In this document: one piece after another, positions 8,156 to 17,111 of the stretch | How positions within the stretch are numbered: the first letter of the stretch is position 1 | Layout: each line of letters starts with the position of its first letter | NCBI RefSeq assembly: GCF_048595755.1 | Contig: NZ_CP184360.1 | Location: 868,001 to 932,000 of the forward strand | DNA length: 64,000 nucleotides | Origin: Luteococcus sp048595755 | Lineage (GTDB): Bacteria; Actinomycetota; Actinomycetes; Propionibacteriales; Propionibacteriaceae | Direction of reading: 5' to 3' | Notes under the pieces: generated by a model | Seen by the model: only the letters and a program-made list of their open reading frames with translations | Told to the model about the DNA's origin: nothing | Database searches by the model: none | Program-made: the position numbers and the translations under genes

Positions 8156-8530
8156 TCAGCCAATCGCGCGCAAGGGCTGCGCATTGCGACGGAAGTCGAC
8201 GTGGACGACGGGTGCCAGTTCCTCGCGGGGCTGGTCGTCGCGAACCACCACGCGGGTGGCGCGGGCTGCCGCCAGGTCGAAGACCTCCGCGGTCTGCTGG
8301 GTGCGCTTGTGCGGGATCGGGGCGACGGCGGCCTGGGCCACCTGCTGCTCCCGGTTGCGACGAACGCTCATCTCCAGCCCCATCATGACGCTGAATGGCA
8401 ACAGCAGCAGCGGAAGCCACAAGGCCCCGGTGATGATGCCCCAGGCCACGAGCGCTGCCCCCGCAAGCGCCACGCCAGCCAGGCTGGTGTTGCGTTGAAT
8501 CTTCGAACCCAGATGGGTCGAGTCCTGCAT
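8156..8530 (-). CDS. Small two-helix membrane protein, function unknown
   Basis: A 124-residue protein with two adjacent hydrophobic stretches (about residues 18-50, TSLAGVALAGAALVAWG and LWLPLLLLPFSVMM), then a basic cytoplasmic tail (SVRRNREQQ) and a soluble C-terminus of about 70 residues. I do not recognise a family. The ATG follows a GGGGGAAAA stretch that could serve as a ribosome site. It converges with the MATE gene (11 bp between stops) and is about 190 bp downstream of the monooxygenase on the same strand, separated from it by a strong hairpin. Confidence 0.65.
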   Translation of the reverse strand: MQDSTHLGSKIQRNTSLAGVALAGAALVAWGIITGALWLPLLLLPFSVMMGLEMSVRRNREQQVAQAAVAPIPHKRTQQTAEVFDLAAARATRVVVRDDQPREELAPVVHVDFRRNAQPLRAIG

Positions 8531-8715
8531 GTGTTTTCCCCCTTGTGTGCCGCCAGGCCCCCCAGCCCGACGTCGAGCACGACGTTACGCGTCACATTGG
8601 GATTTTTCGTCCTGGCGGCGTTCATTCACACGGGGCGCTCAGAATCGGGGGTCGAAATGTCCCCCGATCGCGGGACAGCCTCCTGACTACCGGCACATGG
8701 GTGACGGCACGAGAA

Positions 8716-8757
8716 GTGGGGAGCTTTCCCACCGATGTCGGTGGAAAAGCTCCCCAC
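8716..8757 (-). terminator. 42-bp hairpin with conserved core, copy 1 (after the LLM monooxygenase)
   Basis: An exact 42-bp dyad whose outer arms GTGGGGAGCTTT and AAAGCTCCCCAC pair over 12 bp, enclosing CCACCGA-N2-TCGGTGG with one mismatch pair between the two stems. It ends 12 bp from the stop of the gene at 8770. Read in that gene's direction the centre is CCACCGACATCGGTG, the same as in copy 2 at 32641. Confidence 0.75.
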
Positions 8758-8769
8758 AAGGTGCCTCTC

Positions 8770-9885
8770 TCAGTACTGTCCACCGAAGCGATCCTGGGCG
8801 GCCTCGGCCACGGCGGCGCGTTCGGCCACCATCGACGCGTGGGTCGGCGCCTCGGGGATGTCGGCGGGCCGACCCTCGGCGTAGCCCTTGCGCATCTGGG
8901 GCAGGATCTCGCCCAGCAGGTCCATCTGCTCCAGCACGGTCTTGAGCGGCAGTCCGGCGTGGTCGATCAGGAAGAGCTGGCGCTGGTAGTGACCCACGTG
9001 CTCGGTCATGCCCAGGTAGCGCTCCAGCGCCTGCTGCGGTGATCCGACGGTGAGCGGCGTCATGCGGCTGAACTCCTCCAGCGACGGGCCGTGCCCGTAG
9101 ACCGGTGCGTTGTCGAAGTAGGGGCGGAATTCCTTGACCGCATCCTGCGAGTTCTTGCGCATGAAGAACTGCCCACCCAGCCCGACGATCGCGTGCTCCG
9201 CCTTGCCGTGGGCGTAGTGCTCGAAGCGCTGGCGGTACAGGTTGACCATCTGGGTGGTGTGCTCGATGTTCCAGAAGATGTTGTTGTGGAAGAAGCCGTC
9301 GCCGTAGTAGGCGGCCTGTTCCGCGATCTCCGGGCTGCGGATCGATCCGTGCCACACGAAGGGCGGCACGGCGTCCAGCGGCCGGGGCGTCGCGGTGAAG
9401 CCCTGCAAGGGCGTGCGGTGCTTGCCCTGCCAGTCGACGACGTCCTCGCGCCACAGCCGGTGCAGCAGGTTGTAGTTCTCCAGGGCGAGGTTGATGCCCT
9501 GGCGAATGTCCTTGCCGAACCACGGGTAGACCGGTCCGGTGTTGCCGCGGCCGAGCATCAGGTCGATGCGGCCGTCGGCCAGGTGCTGCGCGTAGGCGTA
9601 GTCCTCGGCCAGCCGCACCGGATCATTGGTGGTGATCAGCGTGGTGGCGGTGGAGAGGATGAGCTTCTCGGTCTGTGCGGCGAGGTGTGCCATCAGGATC
9701 GGCGGGTTGGCGGGTGCGATGAAGGGCGGGTTGTGGTGCTCGCCGGTGGCGAAGACGTCGAGCCCGATCTCCTCGGCCTTCTTCGCGATGGCGACGGTGT
9801 CCTTGATGCGCTGGCGCTCGGTGGGAGTCGTGCCATTGGTGGGATCGGCGGTCACGTCGCCGATGGTGAAGATGCCGATCTGCAT
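8770..9885 (-). CDS. Luciferase-like FMN-dependent monooxygenase, CE1758-like
   Basis: A 371-residue LLM-class flavin monooxygenase with a bacterial-luciferase TIM barrel. MQIGIFTIGD opens strand 1, FATGEHHNPPF at about residues 45-55 is the conserved EHH region, GRIDLMLGRGN is the classic flavin-binding strand, and SIRSPEIAEQAAYYGDGFF is the strand 6/7 region. It resembles the CE1758 family that partners with the CE1759 reductase found at 6059. The substrate is unknown. ATG 9885 has GGAGAA upstream. It is monocistronic, with its own hairpin terminator. Confidence 0.88.
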   Translation of the reverse strand: MQIGIFTIGDVTADPTNGTTPTERQRIKDTVAIAKKAEEIGLDVFATGEHHNPPFIAPANPPILMAHLAAQTEKLILSTATTLITTNDPVRLAEDYAYAQHLADGRIDLMLGRGNTGPVYPWFGKDIRQGINLALENYNLLHRLWREDVVDWQGKHRTPLQGFTATPRPLDAVPPFVWHGSIRSPEIAEQAAYYGDGFFHNNIFWNIEHTTQMVNLYRQRFEHYAHGKAEHAIVGLGGQFFMRKNSQDAVKEFRPYFDNAPVYGHGPSLEEFSRMTPLTVGSPQQALERYLGMTEHVGHYQRQLFLIDHAGLPLKTVLEQMDLLGEILPQMRKGYAEGRPADIPEAPTHASMVAERAAVAEAAQDRFGGQY

Positions 9886-10068
9886 CCGATTCTCCTTCGC
9901 TCATCCACTTCATTTTGTTCAAGTTTCAACTACCATAACGGATGACGAAGCTCTTTCATTCCCGGGACGGCCAGCAGCATCCCCGTCGAGGGGTGGCGCT
10001 TTGGCTCAGCAACAGTGAGAATCAACTCGGCCCCCGCCACCCGAACCCCACCGAAACGACCGCACCAC

Positions 10069-10338
10069 ATGGACCAGCACACTTGGCCTGCCCTCACCGA
10101 CGATGACCAGGCATCAGCCTCGCTGATGGGTTGGCTGTGCGTGGAGACCCGCCCCACTCCCCACCGCGCCCTCCCCACCACCGAGACCATTCATGGTTGC
10201 TTTCCGACTCGTCGCGAGGCGGAACGCTCGGCCACCGCGCGGGCCGCGCAGAATCCCGGCAGTCAGTTCCGGGCGCGGCCACTGCTGCAATACGCCGCGG
10301 CAACAGGCGCGAGCGACTCGCGGCATGCCAACGCCTGA
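10069..10338 (+). CDS. Small hypothetical protein
   Basis: An 89-residue open frame starting at ATG 10069 (longer in-frame starts exist). The composition looks protein-like (MDQHTWPALTDDDQASASLM, and TRREAERSATARAAQ as a predicted helix), with no membrane segment or known motif. The space before the PBP start at 10395 fits a separate gene. The lack of a clear ribosome site or -10 box keeps confidence low. Confidence 0.4.
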   Translation: MDQHTWPALTDDDQASASLMGWLCVETRPTPHRALPTTETIHGCFPTRREAERSATARAAQNPGSQFRARPLLQYAAATGASDSRHANA

Positions 10339-10394
10339 AATATTCATCCTTTTCAGGGGATCGTCATAGCATCGGTGAAACGCCAGGAGGGATC

Positions 10395-12326
10395 GTGTCA
10401 TCGAGGACCATGTCATCCAGGACCATCGCCGGACGAATCGCCATCATGATCAGCGTGATGCTGGTCCTCAGCGCCTGCATCGGCCCCAGCGAGACCGAAC
10501 CCCCCAAAGGCACCAGCCCAGCAGACCCCCTGGCCGCCCAACTGGCCTCGGCGCTGAGCGCGGGCGACGTCTCCAAGCTCCCGATGACCGCCTCCGGATC
10601 CGCCGCCCAGGCCGAGCTGCAGATCGTGATGGCGGGCATGGACGGATTGCGCCCCACCGTGACTGCCTCCCAGATCACCTATGACCACGAGGCCACCACG
10701 GCCACCGCCACCCTGGAGCACAAGCTCCCGCTGGGCGCACACACGCTGACGTGGACCACGACCGCGCCCCTCGAGCACGTTCCCGACAAGGGATGGGCAG
10801 TGCAGTGGCAGCCGCGGATCGTGCAGCCCGACCTTGACGGCAACACCCGGCTGCGCCATGTGCGCGATCTTCCCCGGCGGGCTCCGATCAATGGCACCGA
10901 CGGTCTGGCGCTGATGGAGCAGACCGTCGCCTACCGCGTCGGGGTCGACAAGGCGACCATTCCGAAGGACGAGTGGCGGGCGACCGCCCTGGTCCTGGCC
11001 GAGGAAGTGGGTGTGGACCCGGATCGCTATGCCGCACGGGTGCTGGCCGACGAACCCGCCGCCTTCGTCCCGGCCATCACCCTGCGTGAGGGCAAGGTGC
11101 CCGGCCTGGTGACCGAGATGCGCGGCGTCGACGTGCGAGCGGTGGAGATCCCGCTGGCCCAGAGCGCCACCTTCGCCGCCTCGATCCTGGGGACGGCCGG
11201 CCGGGCCACTCCCGAAATGACCAAACAGTCCAAGGGTGACCTGCTGCCCGGCGACGTGGTGGGGATCAGCGGGCTGCAGCAGCGTTACGACGCGCAGCTG
11301 CGCGGCACCGTCGGGCATCGCGTCGAGGTGGTGCCGCGCACCTCTGCCAGCACCGCCGCATCCCCCGAGGTCTCGGGCAGCCCGGCACCGGCGGGCAAGG
11401 TGCTTCACGACGAGCCGGCCAAGCCCGGTGCGCCGCTGGTCATCAGCCTGGACCGCGCCCTGCAGGCCCGTGCCGAACAGGCCTTGGCCCAGCAGAAGGG
11501 CATCGCCTCCCTGGTGGCGCTCAAGGTGGGCACCGGAGAGATCCTGGCCGCGGCCAATTCCCCGGCCGCCGGCGCGAACCCCGACGCGACCGCAGGCCGC
11601 TATGCCCCCGGCTCCACCTTCAAGGTGGTCAGCTCGCTGGCACTGCTGCGCAAGGGTCTTCGTCCCGAGAGCCTGGTGCCCTGCACTGCCACCACCACCG
11701 TCGATGGCCGCGTCTTTCGTAACTACAAGGACTTCCCCAGCTCCAAGGTGGGCCGCATCACCCTCACCGAGGCCTTGGCCAATTCATGCAACACCGCCTT
11801 CCTGGCCAGTGCGCCACAGCTCGGCCCCGATGACCTGGCCGAGGCCGCAGCGAGCCTGGGGATGGGAGTCGACCACGACGCCGGATTCACCTCCTTCTTC
11901 GGCTCCGTGCCGCAGGCCAGCGATCCGGTGACCAAGGCTGCGGACATGATCGGGCAGGGCAAGATCGAGGCCTCACCGATGGCGATGGCCGGTGTGGCCG
12001 CCTCGGTCGCCTCCGGCAAGACCGTCGTCCCGTGGCTGGTGGTCGGCAAGCAACCCACCCAGCAGGGCAAGGCCCTGACCCACGACGAAGCCCAGCACTT
12101 GCAGACGATGATGCGAGCCGTCGTCACCAATGGTTCCGGCAGGGTGCTGTCGGGCGAGGTGACCGGCGCCAAGACCGGCACCGCAGAATTCGGCACCCAG
12201 ACGCCGCCCCAGACTCACGCCTGGATGATCGCGTGGAACGACGACGTCGCGGTCGCCGCCCTGGTGAAGGAGGGCGAATCCGGCTCCAAGTCGGCGGCCC
12301 CGATCATCAAGAGCTTCCTGGGGTGA
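10395..12326 (+). CDS. Lipoprotein penicillin-binding protein, transpeptidase with MecA-type N-terminus
   Basis: A 643-residue class B-like PBP that cross-links peptidoglycan outside the membrane. GTG 10395 is preceded by AGGAGG; the new N-terminus is a lipoprotein signal with lipobox LSAC (Cys28). An NTF2-like MecA_N domain (about residues 40-155) and a dimerisation domain come first, then the transpeptidase with S407-x-x-K (STFK), S464-C-N and K593-T-G. All catalytic motifs are intact. The frame runs open some 260 bp upstream, but that part does not look like protein. A single-gene unit next to an unrelated orphan. Confidence 0.9.
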   Translation: MSSRTMSSRTIAGRIAIMISVMLVLSACIGPSETEPPKGTSPADPLAAQLASALSAGDVSKLPMTASGSAAQAELQIVMAGMDGLRPTVTASQITYDHEATTATATLEHKLPLGAHTLTWTTTAPLEHVPDKGWAVQWQPRIVQPDLDGNTRLRHVRDLPRRAPINGTDGLALMEQTVAYRVGVDKATIPKDEWRATALVLAEEVGVDPDRYAARVLADEPAAFVPAITLREGKVPGLVTEMRGVDVRAVEIPLAQSATFAASILGTAGRATPEMTKQSKGDLLPGDVVGISGLQQRYDAQLRGTVGHRVEVVPRTSASTAASPEVSGSPAPAGKVLHDEPAKPGAPLVISLDRALQARAEQALAQQKGIASLVALKVGTGEILAAANSPAAGANPDATAGRYAPGSTFKVVSSLALLRKGLRPESLVPCTATTTVDGRVFRNYKDFPSSKVGRITLTEALANSCNTAFLASAPQLGPDDLAEAAASLGMGVDHDAGFTSFFGSVPQASDPVTKAADMIGQGKIEASPMAMAGVAASVASGKTVVPWLVVGKQPTQQGKALTHDEAQHLQTMMRAVVTNGSGRVLSGEVTGAKTGTAEFGTQTPPQTHAWMIAWNDDVAVAALVKEGESGSKSAAPIIKSFLG

Positions 12327-12379
12327 GATTCACTTCCCGAATCCGCTCGGCACCAGCGCCCCATCCCTAGTCTCGTGTC

Positions 12380-13699
12380 ATGAGCCAGACCGCGGGCCTG
12401 CCCCTGCCCTTCCAGCTGCCGACGGGAACGGTTCGCGGCACCAGTGATGCTCCCCTGGCCGCGGACGTCGCTTTGCGCGCCACAGGCTCCAGCAAGGTCG
12501 TCACGGCGGTCCCGGCCCTGCACGGTGCGTGGCCCGTGGGCGTCATCGACCTGCTGCACCTGTTGGGCCAGGTGAGCACACCTGCGGCACCACTGACGTC
12601 TGGGCCTCACTCCTTCCAGTGGCCGATGTTGAAGTACCTCTACTTCTTCGAGGACATCGGGGGTGAACTGTGTGCCGGTGCCGAGGCTGACTGGTACAGC
12701 CACCACGGGCGCACGGCGGTTTCCGACGAGCTCGGCGTCGGATTCAGCCTGCTGGCCGCCCAGCGGTGGCTCGAGAGCCAGTACCAGGTGAACGGCATCC
12801 GCTTCTTCGACGTGGAGGGGTGCCTCAGCAGTCGTTACGGAACCCGGGCACCCCAGGTGAGCCAGATTCCGGGCTCGAAGAAACGGCCGGACTGGATCGT
12901 CTCCGGGGCGCCGGTCGGGAACCCACTGCGCCGCAACTTCTTCCTGCTGGAGTCCAAGGGCACCAAGCTGTCCTCGCGCACCAAACACGTCGAGATCCTG
13001 GCGTCTGCAGTGGAGCAGCTCGCTTCCGTCACTGTGAATGGGGCCATCCTGCCAGGACTGGCCACACGGACCGTGAGCGGCCGCGGGCACATCCAGGTCT
13101 GGGCAGTTGATCCGCCCAGCCACCAGGACGGGCTCGTCGGTGCCGAGGTGGACAACGAGCGGGCGAGGAAGTACCACGAGGAGCGCCTCCTGGAGAAGCA
13201 GGAGCCCCCAAGCGCGACGGAAATCGTGCTGGGCCAGGCTGGCCCTGCCCGGGCAGGCAGGGGGAGGGAAGGCAAGGAGCCACCGCCGGTGGACCTCGAC
13301 GCAGAGGATCTCGTCGACCACGAGGCACTGCTGGACGCAGAACGACTGGCCCAGTGGTCGGCAGATCCAGACCTGGTGGAGGCAACCCAGGGCAAGGAGG
13401 CAGCCAACAAGGCCAAGATCGCCTGGCGCAAGCCGAAGGCCACCATCAACACCAGGCTCGGGCTGGCCACCGGCTCGTTGATGGAGCTTCCCGGCGGATC
13501 GGCCACACTGTTCACCGGAATCCTGCAACGGTTCCAAGCCCCCGTGCGCGAGCTCGACTTCGAGGCCGTGGCGTGGCTGCAATCCGTGGTGGGCCAAGAC
13601 GAGGACACATGGCAGGCGCCACCGGCCGGAAGCCTGGATCCCCACCAGGTCTCCATCACGGCCAATGGCCTGGTCACGGCCATCATCACGAGGCGGTAG
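12380..13699 (+). CDS. Orphan protein with a PD-(D/E)XK-like motif
   Basis: A 439-residue protein I do not recognise as a family. Residues 170-193 read RPDW, then about 19 residues, then LLESKGTK: the spacing D171...E191-x-K193 fits a restriction-endonuclease-type nuclease core, with E117 upstream and Q213 downstream as possible extra active-site residues. The centre (about residues 245-340) is charged, proline- and lysine-rich and likely disordered. The C-terminus (NTRLGLATGSLMELPGGS) looks folded. No signal or membrane segment. TAGTCT (12368-12373) ends 6 bases before ATG, so it is probably leaderless. A role in DNA repair or defence is a hypothesis only. Confidence 0.7.
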   Translation: MSQTAGLPLPFQLPTGTVRGTSDAPLAADVALRATGSSKVVTAVPALHGAWPVGVIDLLHLLGQVSTPAAPLTSGPHSFQWPMLKYLYFFEDIGGELCAGAEADWYSHHGRTAVSDELGVGFSLLAAQRWLESQYQVNGIRFFDVEGCLSSRYGTRAPQVSQIPGSKKRPDWIVSGAPVGNPLRRNFFLLESKGTKLSSRTKHVEILASAVEQLASVTVNGAILPGLATRTVSGRGHIQVWAVDPPSHQDGLVGAEVDNERARKYHEERLLEKQEPPSATEIVLGQAGPARAGRGREGKEPPPVDLDAEDLVDHEALLDAERLAQWSADPDLVEATQGKEAANKAKIAWRKPKATINTRLGLATGSLMELPGGSATLFTGILQRFQAPVRELDFEAVAWLQSVVGQDEDTWQAPPAGSLDPHQVSITANGLVTAIITRR

Positions 13700-13759
13700 C
13701 GCATCTGGAGCGGCTCCGCCACCCGGGCAGCGGTCGGCCACAGCCAGCACAATGGAGAC

Positions 13760-14644
13760 ATGTTGCTCGAGAGCCTTGTCTTCGTCTGGCCACAGACCGC
13801 CATCGCCATCGCGGTGATCCTGCTGCTCGCCATCATCGGGCGCTGGCTGGTGCAGGTGGCCATCCGACGACTGGTGCGGATGTCCTCGGACCGGGCGCGC
13901 CAGCACCTGGAGAAACTGGGACGCCCGGGCCACCTCCTGGCCTCAGCCACGGGCTTGCAGTCCGAACGTCAGGCGCAGCGTGCCGCGACGATGGGCTCGG
14001 TGATCGGCAGCGCCGCCACCTTCGTCATCAGCGCCGTGGCCCTGCTGACGATCCTCTCCCACGTGGGCATCAACCTGGCGCCGGTGCTCGCCTCGGCCGG
14101 CGTGGGTGGCGTGGCCCTGGCCTTCGGCGCCCAGAGCCTGGTGAAGGACGTCATCAGCGGCATCTTCCTGATCCTGGAGGACCAGTACGGCGTGGGTGAC
14201 GTGGTGACGGTCGGAGAGGTGAGCGGCACCGTGGAGCACGTCGGGCTGCGGGTGACCAGCATCCGTGATGCCAGCGGCATGCTCTGGTACGTGCGCAATG
14301 GCGAGATCATCACCGTCGGCAATGTCTCGCAGGGGTGGAGCATCGCGACGGTGGACCTGCCGATCCACCCCGGCGAGGATGCCGGGCGGGCGATCGAGGT
14401 GCTGGAAGACCTCGCCCGGCAGTTCGGCGACGACGAGGAGTTCGCCGACCAGTTGATCGATGCGCCCGAGGTCTTGGGAGTGGAGAGCATCACCGGCACG
14501 GCGATGACCTTGCGGATCACGGCCAAGTGCGCCGCGAACAAGCAGTGGGGCGTGCAGCGCGAGCTGCGTGAGCGCGGCAAACAGGCACTCGACGCAGCAG
14601 GCGTGCGGGCCTCCCTCTCGTCGTGGGGCACGCCCGGCCACTGA
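13760..14644 (+). CDS. mscS: MscS-family mechanosensitive channel
   Basis: A 294-residue small-conductance channel that releases solutes on hypo-osmotic shock. Three membrane segments lie at about residues 8-35, 78-102 and 108-128; the third is the pore helix with the Gly/Ala pattern LASAGVGGVALAFGAQSLVK. The MscS beta domain follows (GDVVTVGEVSGTVEHVGLR). The C-terminal alpha/beta domain is complete. A CACAAT box ends 6 bases before ATG 13760. It stands alone between the orphan at 12380 and the EamA gene. Confidence 0.9.
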   Translation: MLLESLVFVWPQTAIAIAVILLLAIIGRWLVQVAIRRLVRMSSDRARQHLEKLGRPGHLLASATGLQSERQAQRAATMGSVIGSAATFVISAVALLTILSHVGINLAPVLASAGVGGVALAFGAQSLVKDVISGIFLILEDQYGVGDVVTVGEVSGTVEHVGLRVTSIRDASGMLWYVRNGEIITVGNVSQGWSIATVDLPIHPGEDAGRAIEVLEDLARQFGDDEEFADQLIDAPEVLGVESITGTAMTLRITAKCAANKQWGVQRELRERGKQALDAAGVRASLSSWGTPGH

Positions 14645-14706
14645 CCCCAGGCCCTGCCCCCTTCAGGGTTCCGAGAAGGGGCAATGGCTGTGATAGAGCT
14701 GGACCA

Positions 14707-15579
14707 ATGCCAGCAACTGCCACTCCCGTCCCGCTGCGTCCCGGCGCCCTGTGGATGCTCGTGGGCGCCATCGCCTCGGTCCAGGTGGGCGCGGCCCTCG
14801 CCAAGGACCTGTTCGGGCAGGTGACGCCCACCTCCATGACCTGGCTGCGACTGGCCAGCGCCAGCGTCGTGCTGGTGGTGATGCTCTCCCTGCGCCAGGC
14901 ACGTCGTCGCCACCTGCCGAAGCAACCAGCCGAGCCCCGCTCCTGGCGGGAGGGGTTGGTCTATGCCGCCTTCCTGGTGGTCATGAACTGGAGCATCTAC
15001 GAGGCCTTCGCCCGGCTCCCCCTGGGTGTCGCGGTGACCATCGAGTTCCTGGGGCCGCTGGGGGTGGCCGTCTTCGGGTCACGACGGCTGCTCGACCTGG
15101 GATGGGCCGCACTGGCCCTGTTCGGCGTCGTGCTGCTGAGCTTCACCCCCACCCACATGGATCCCGTCGGCGTGATGTTCGCACTGGTGGCCGCGGCGTG
15201 CTGGGGTGGCTACATCGTCAGCGCTGCCCGCGTCGGCACCAGTTGGCACGCGCTCGACGCGCTGACCCTGGCCTGCGTCCTGGGCACCGTGGTGCTGGCC
15301 GTGCCGGGCATCAGCCAGGGCGGTGCGACGCTGTGGCAGCCCCAGGTGCTGGTGGCCGGCATCGGGGTGGGCCTGCTCAGCTCGGTCCTGCCCTATTCGT
15401 TGGAGATGGCAGCGCTGAGGTTCATCCCCACCCGGGTCTTCGGCATCCTGATGAGCGCCGAACCGGCGGTTGCCGCACTGGCGGCCTTCGTCGTGCTGCG
15501 TGAGGCGCTGAGCCCCACCGACGTGGTGGCGATGATCTGTGTGACGATCGCCTCGGTGGGGGCCGCTCGCACGGCCTGA
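14707..15579 (+). CDS. EamA/DMT-family transporter (RhtA-like)
   Basis: A 290-residue inner-membrane exporter with ten predicted helices in two EamA repeats. YEAFARLPLGVAVTIEFLGPL in helix 4 and the second-half LPYSLEMAALRFIPTRVFGI are typical of the RhtA/YdcZ homoserine and threonine exporters, where the second ends in MSAEPAVAAL as here. ATG 14707 is preceded by a TAGAGC box at about 6-7 bases, suggesting a leaderless mRNA. Substrate inferred only by family: amino acids or related metabolites. Confidence 0.85.
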   Translation: MPATATPVPLRPGALWMLVGAIASVQVGAALAKDLFGQVTPTSMTWLRLASASVVLVVMLSLRQARRRHLPKQPAEPRSWREGLVYAAFLVVMNWSIYEAFARLPLGVAVTIEFLGPLGVAVFGSRRLLDLGWAALALFGVVLLSFTPTHMDPVGVMFALVAAACWGGYIVSAARVGTSWHALDALTLACVLGTVVLAVPGISQGGATLWQPQVLVAGIGVGLLSSVLPYSLEMAALRFIPTRVFGILMSAEPAVAALAAFVVLREALSPTDVVAMICVTIASVGAARTA

Positions 15580-15645
15580 GCGGCCCGCGCCAACCAATCC
15601 GGGGGCTGCCGTGCTCCACCACAGGGGTTCTTGAAAGGATGCGGC

Positions 15646-16980
15646 ATGGTTGTTTCCTGGTGGGCAGTCCTGCCCTTTGCCGCCATGCTGCTCAGCATCG
15701 CCGTCGCGCCCCTGGTTCCCGCGCTGGCGCACCACTGGGAGAAACCCCGCACCCAGCTGGCCGTGGCCCTGGTGCTGGGCCTGCCGGTGGCCCTGTGGGT
15801 GTGGCTCAGCGGCCATCCCCACCTGGTGGGGCACGCCTTGCACGAATACGTCAGCTTCATCGCACTGCTCGGATCGCTGTTCGTGATCAGCGGCGGCATC
15901 CACCTGGCCGGTGACATTCGCGCCACACCACGCAACAACACGATCTTCCTGGCCATCGGCGGAGTGATCGCCTCCTTCATCGGCACCACCGGCGCCGCCA
16001 TGCTGCTGATCCGCCCCATCCTCAACACCAACAAGGAACGTGAGCACGTGGTGCACACGGTGGTCTACACGATCTTCATCGTGGCCAACTGTGGCGGCCT
16101 GCTCACTCCGCTGGGGGACCCGCCGCTCTTCCTGGGAATGCTGCGCGGTGTGCCCTTCACGTGGACCTTCACGCTGTTCTGGCAGTGGCTGTTCATCAAC
16201 CTGCTCCTGCTGGCGGCCTACTACGCCCTGGACACCGCCATGATGCGACGCGAGGACGCGGCCCACATCCTGCGGGACCGCACCGAGATCCAGCCCCTCA
16301 AGGTGCACGGTGCCTGGCAGCTGGTGCTGCTGGCCGGCATCGTCGCGGCCGTCGCCTTCGCCCCCACGCCGTGGCGTGAGGTCATCATGGTGACGCTGGC
16401 GGCCATCTCCTGGTTTGCCGGCAGCCACGACGTGCGCTTTGGTCTCAACGAGTTCTCCTGGGAGCCGATCCTGGAGGTGGCAGCGCTCTTCCTGGGCATC
16501 TTCACCACCATGATCACGGCACTGCAGTTCCTCTCGACGATGGCACCGAAGCTGCCGCTGAACGAGGTCACCTTCTACCTGTTCACCGGCGGGCTCAGCT
16601 CGGTGCTGGACAATGCCCCCACCTATGCCACCTTCTTCGAGCTGGCCTCCCAGCTGCCGGGCGACCCGCGGGTGGCCAATGTGCCCGAGGCCTACCTGGT
16701 GGCGATCAGCCTGGGTGCGGTCACCTGCGGAGCGCTCACCTACATCGGCAACGGGCCCAACTTCATGGTGCGCTCGGTGGCCGAGAGCGCGGGACGATCG
16801 ATGCCCAGTTTCGGTGGCTACGTGGTCTGGAGCCTGCGCGAGCTGGCCCCGGTGCTGGCCGCGATGGTGCTGCTGTTCATCGCCGATCCGCTGTGGTGCA
16901 AGGTGCTCGGCGCCGTGGTGACACTGGCCGTGCTGGGGCTGGCGGCCGCTCGGGCGCGCTCACGTCCCAGCGCTGCCTGA
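15646..16980 (+). CDS. Putative sodium:proton antiporter (ion-transporter superfamily)
   Basis: A 444-residue polytopic membrane protein of the ArsB/NhaD-type superfamily. Helix pairs contain GTTGAAMLLIRPIL and ANCGGLLTPLGDPPLFLGML, the paired inverted-repeat motifs where ions bind; the second-half counterparts are GGLSSVLDNAPTYATF and CGALTYIGNGPNFMV. This is the pattern of 'putative sodium:proton antiporter' proteins. ATG 15646 has AAAGGA at 15635-15639; an in-frame TTG at 15631 is less likely. Not close to the ars genes, so arsenite is not the obvious substrate. Confidence 0.8.
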   Translation: MVVSWWAVLPFAAMLLSIAVAPLVPALAHHWEKPRTQLAVALVLGLPVALWVWLSGHPHLVGHALHEYVSFIALLGSLFVISGGIHLAGDIRATPRNNTIFLAIGGVIASFIGTTGAAMLLIRPILNTNKEREHVVHTVVYTIFIVANCGGLLTPLGDPPLFLGMLRGVPFTWTFTLFWQWLFINLLLLAAYYALDTAMMRREDAAHILRDRTEIQPLKVHGAWQLVLLAGIVAAVAFAPTPWREVIMVTLAAISWFAGSHDVRFGLNEFSWEPILEVAALFLGIFTTMITALQFLSTMAPKLPLNEVTFYLFTGGLSSVLDNAPTYATFFELASQLPGDPRVANVPEAYLVAISLGAVTCGALTYIGNGPNFMVRSVAESAGRSMPSFGGYVVWSLRELAPVLAAMVLLFIADPLWCKVLGAVVTLAVLGLAAARARSRPSAA

Positions 16981-17111
16981 CCTGTCACCCTGCTCCGCAT
17001 CCCTGCCTCGATTGACCATTCTCAGCCCATCTAGCGATCGTTGAATATTTACTTAGAGAGCCCTGATCCACGATGGCGGGGTGGACCCAACGGCTCCCGT
17101 AGACTTCTGCG

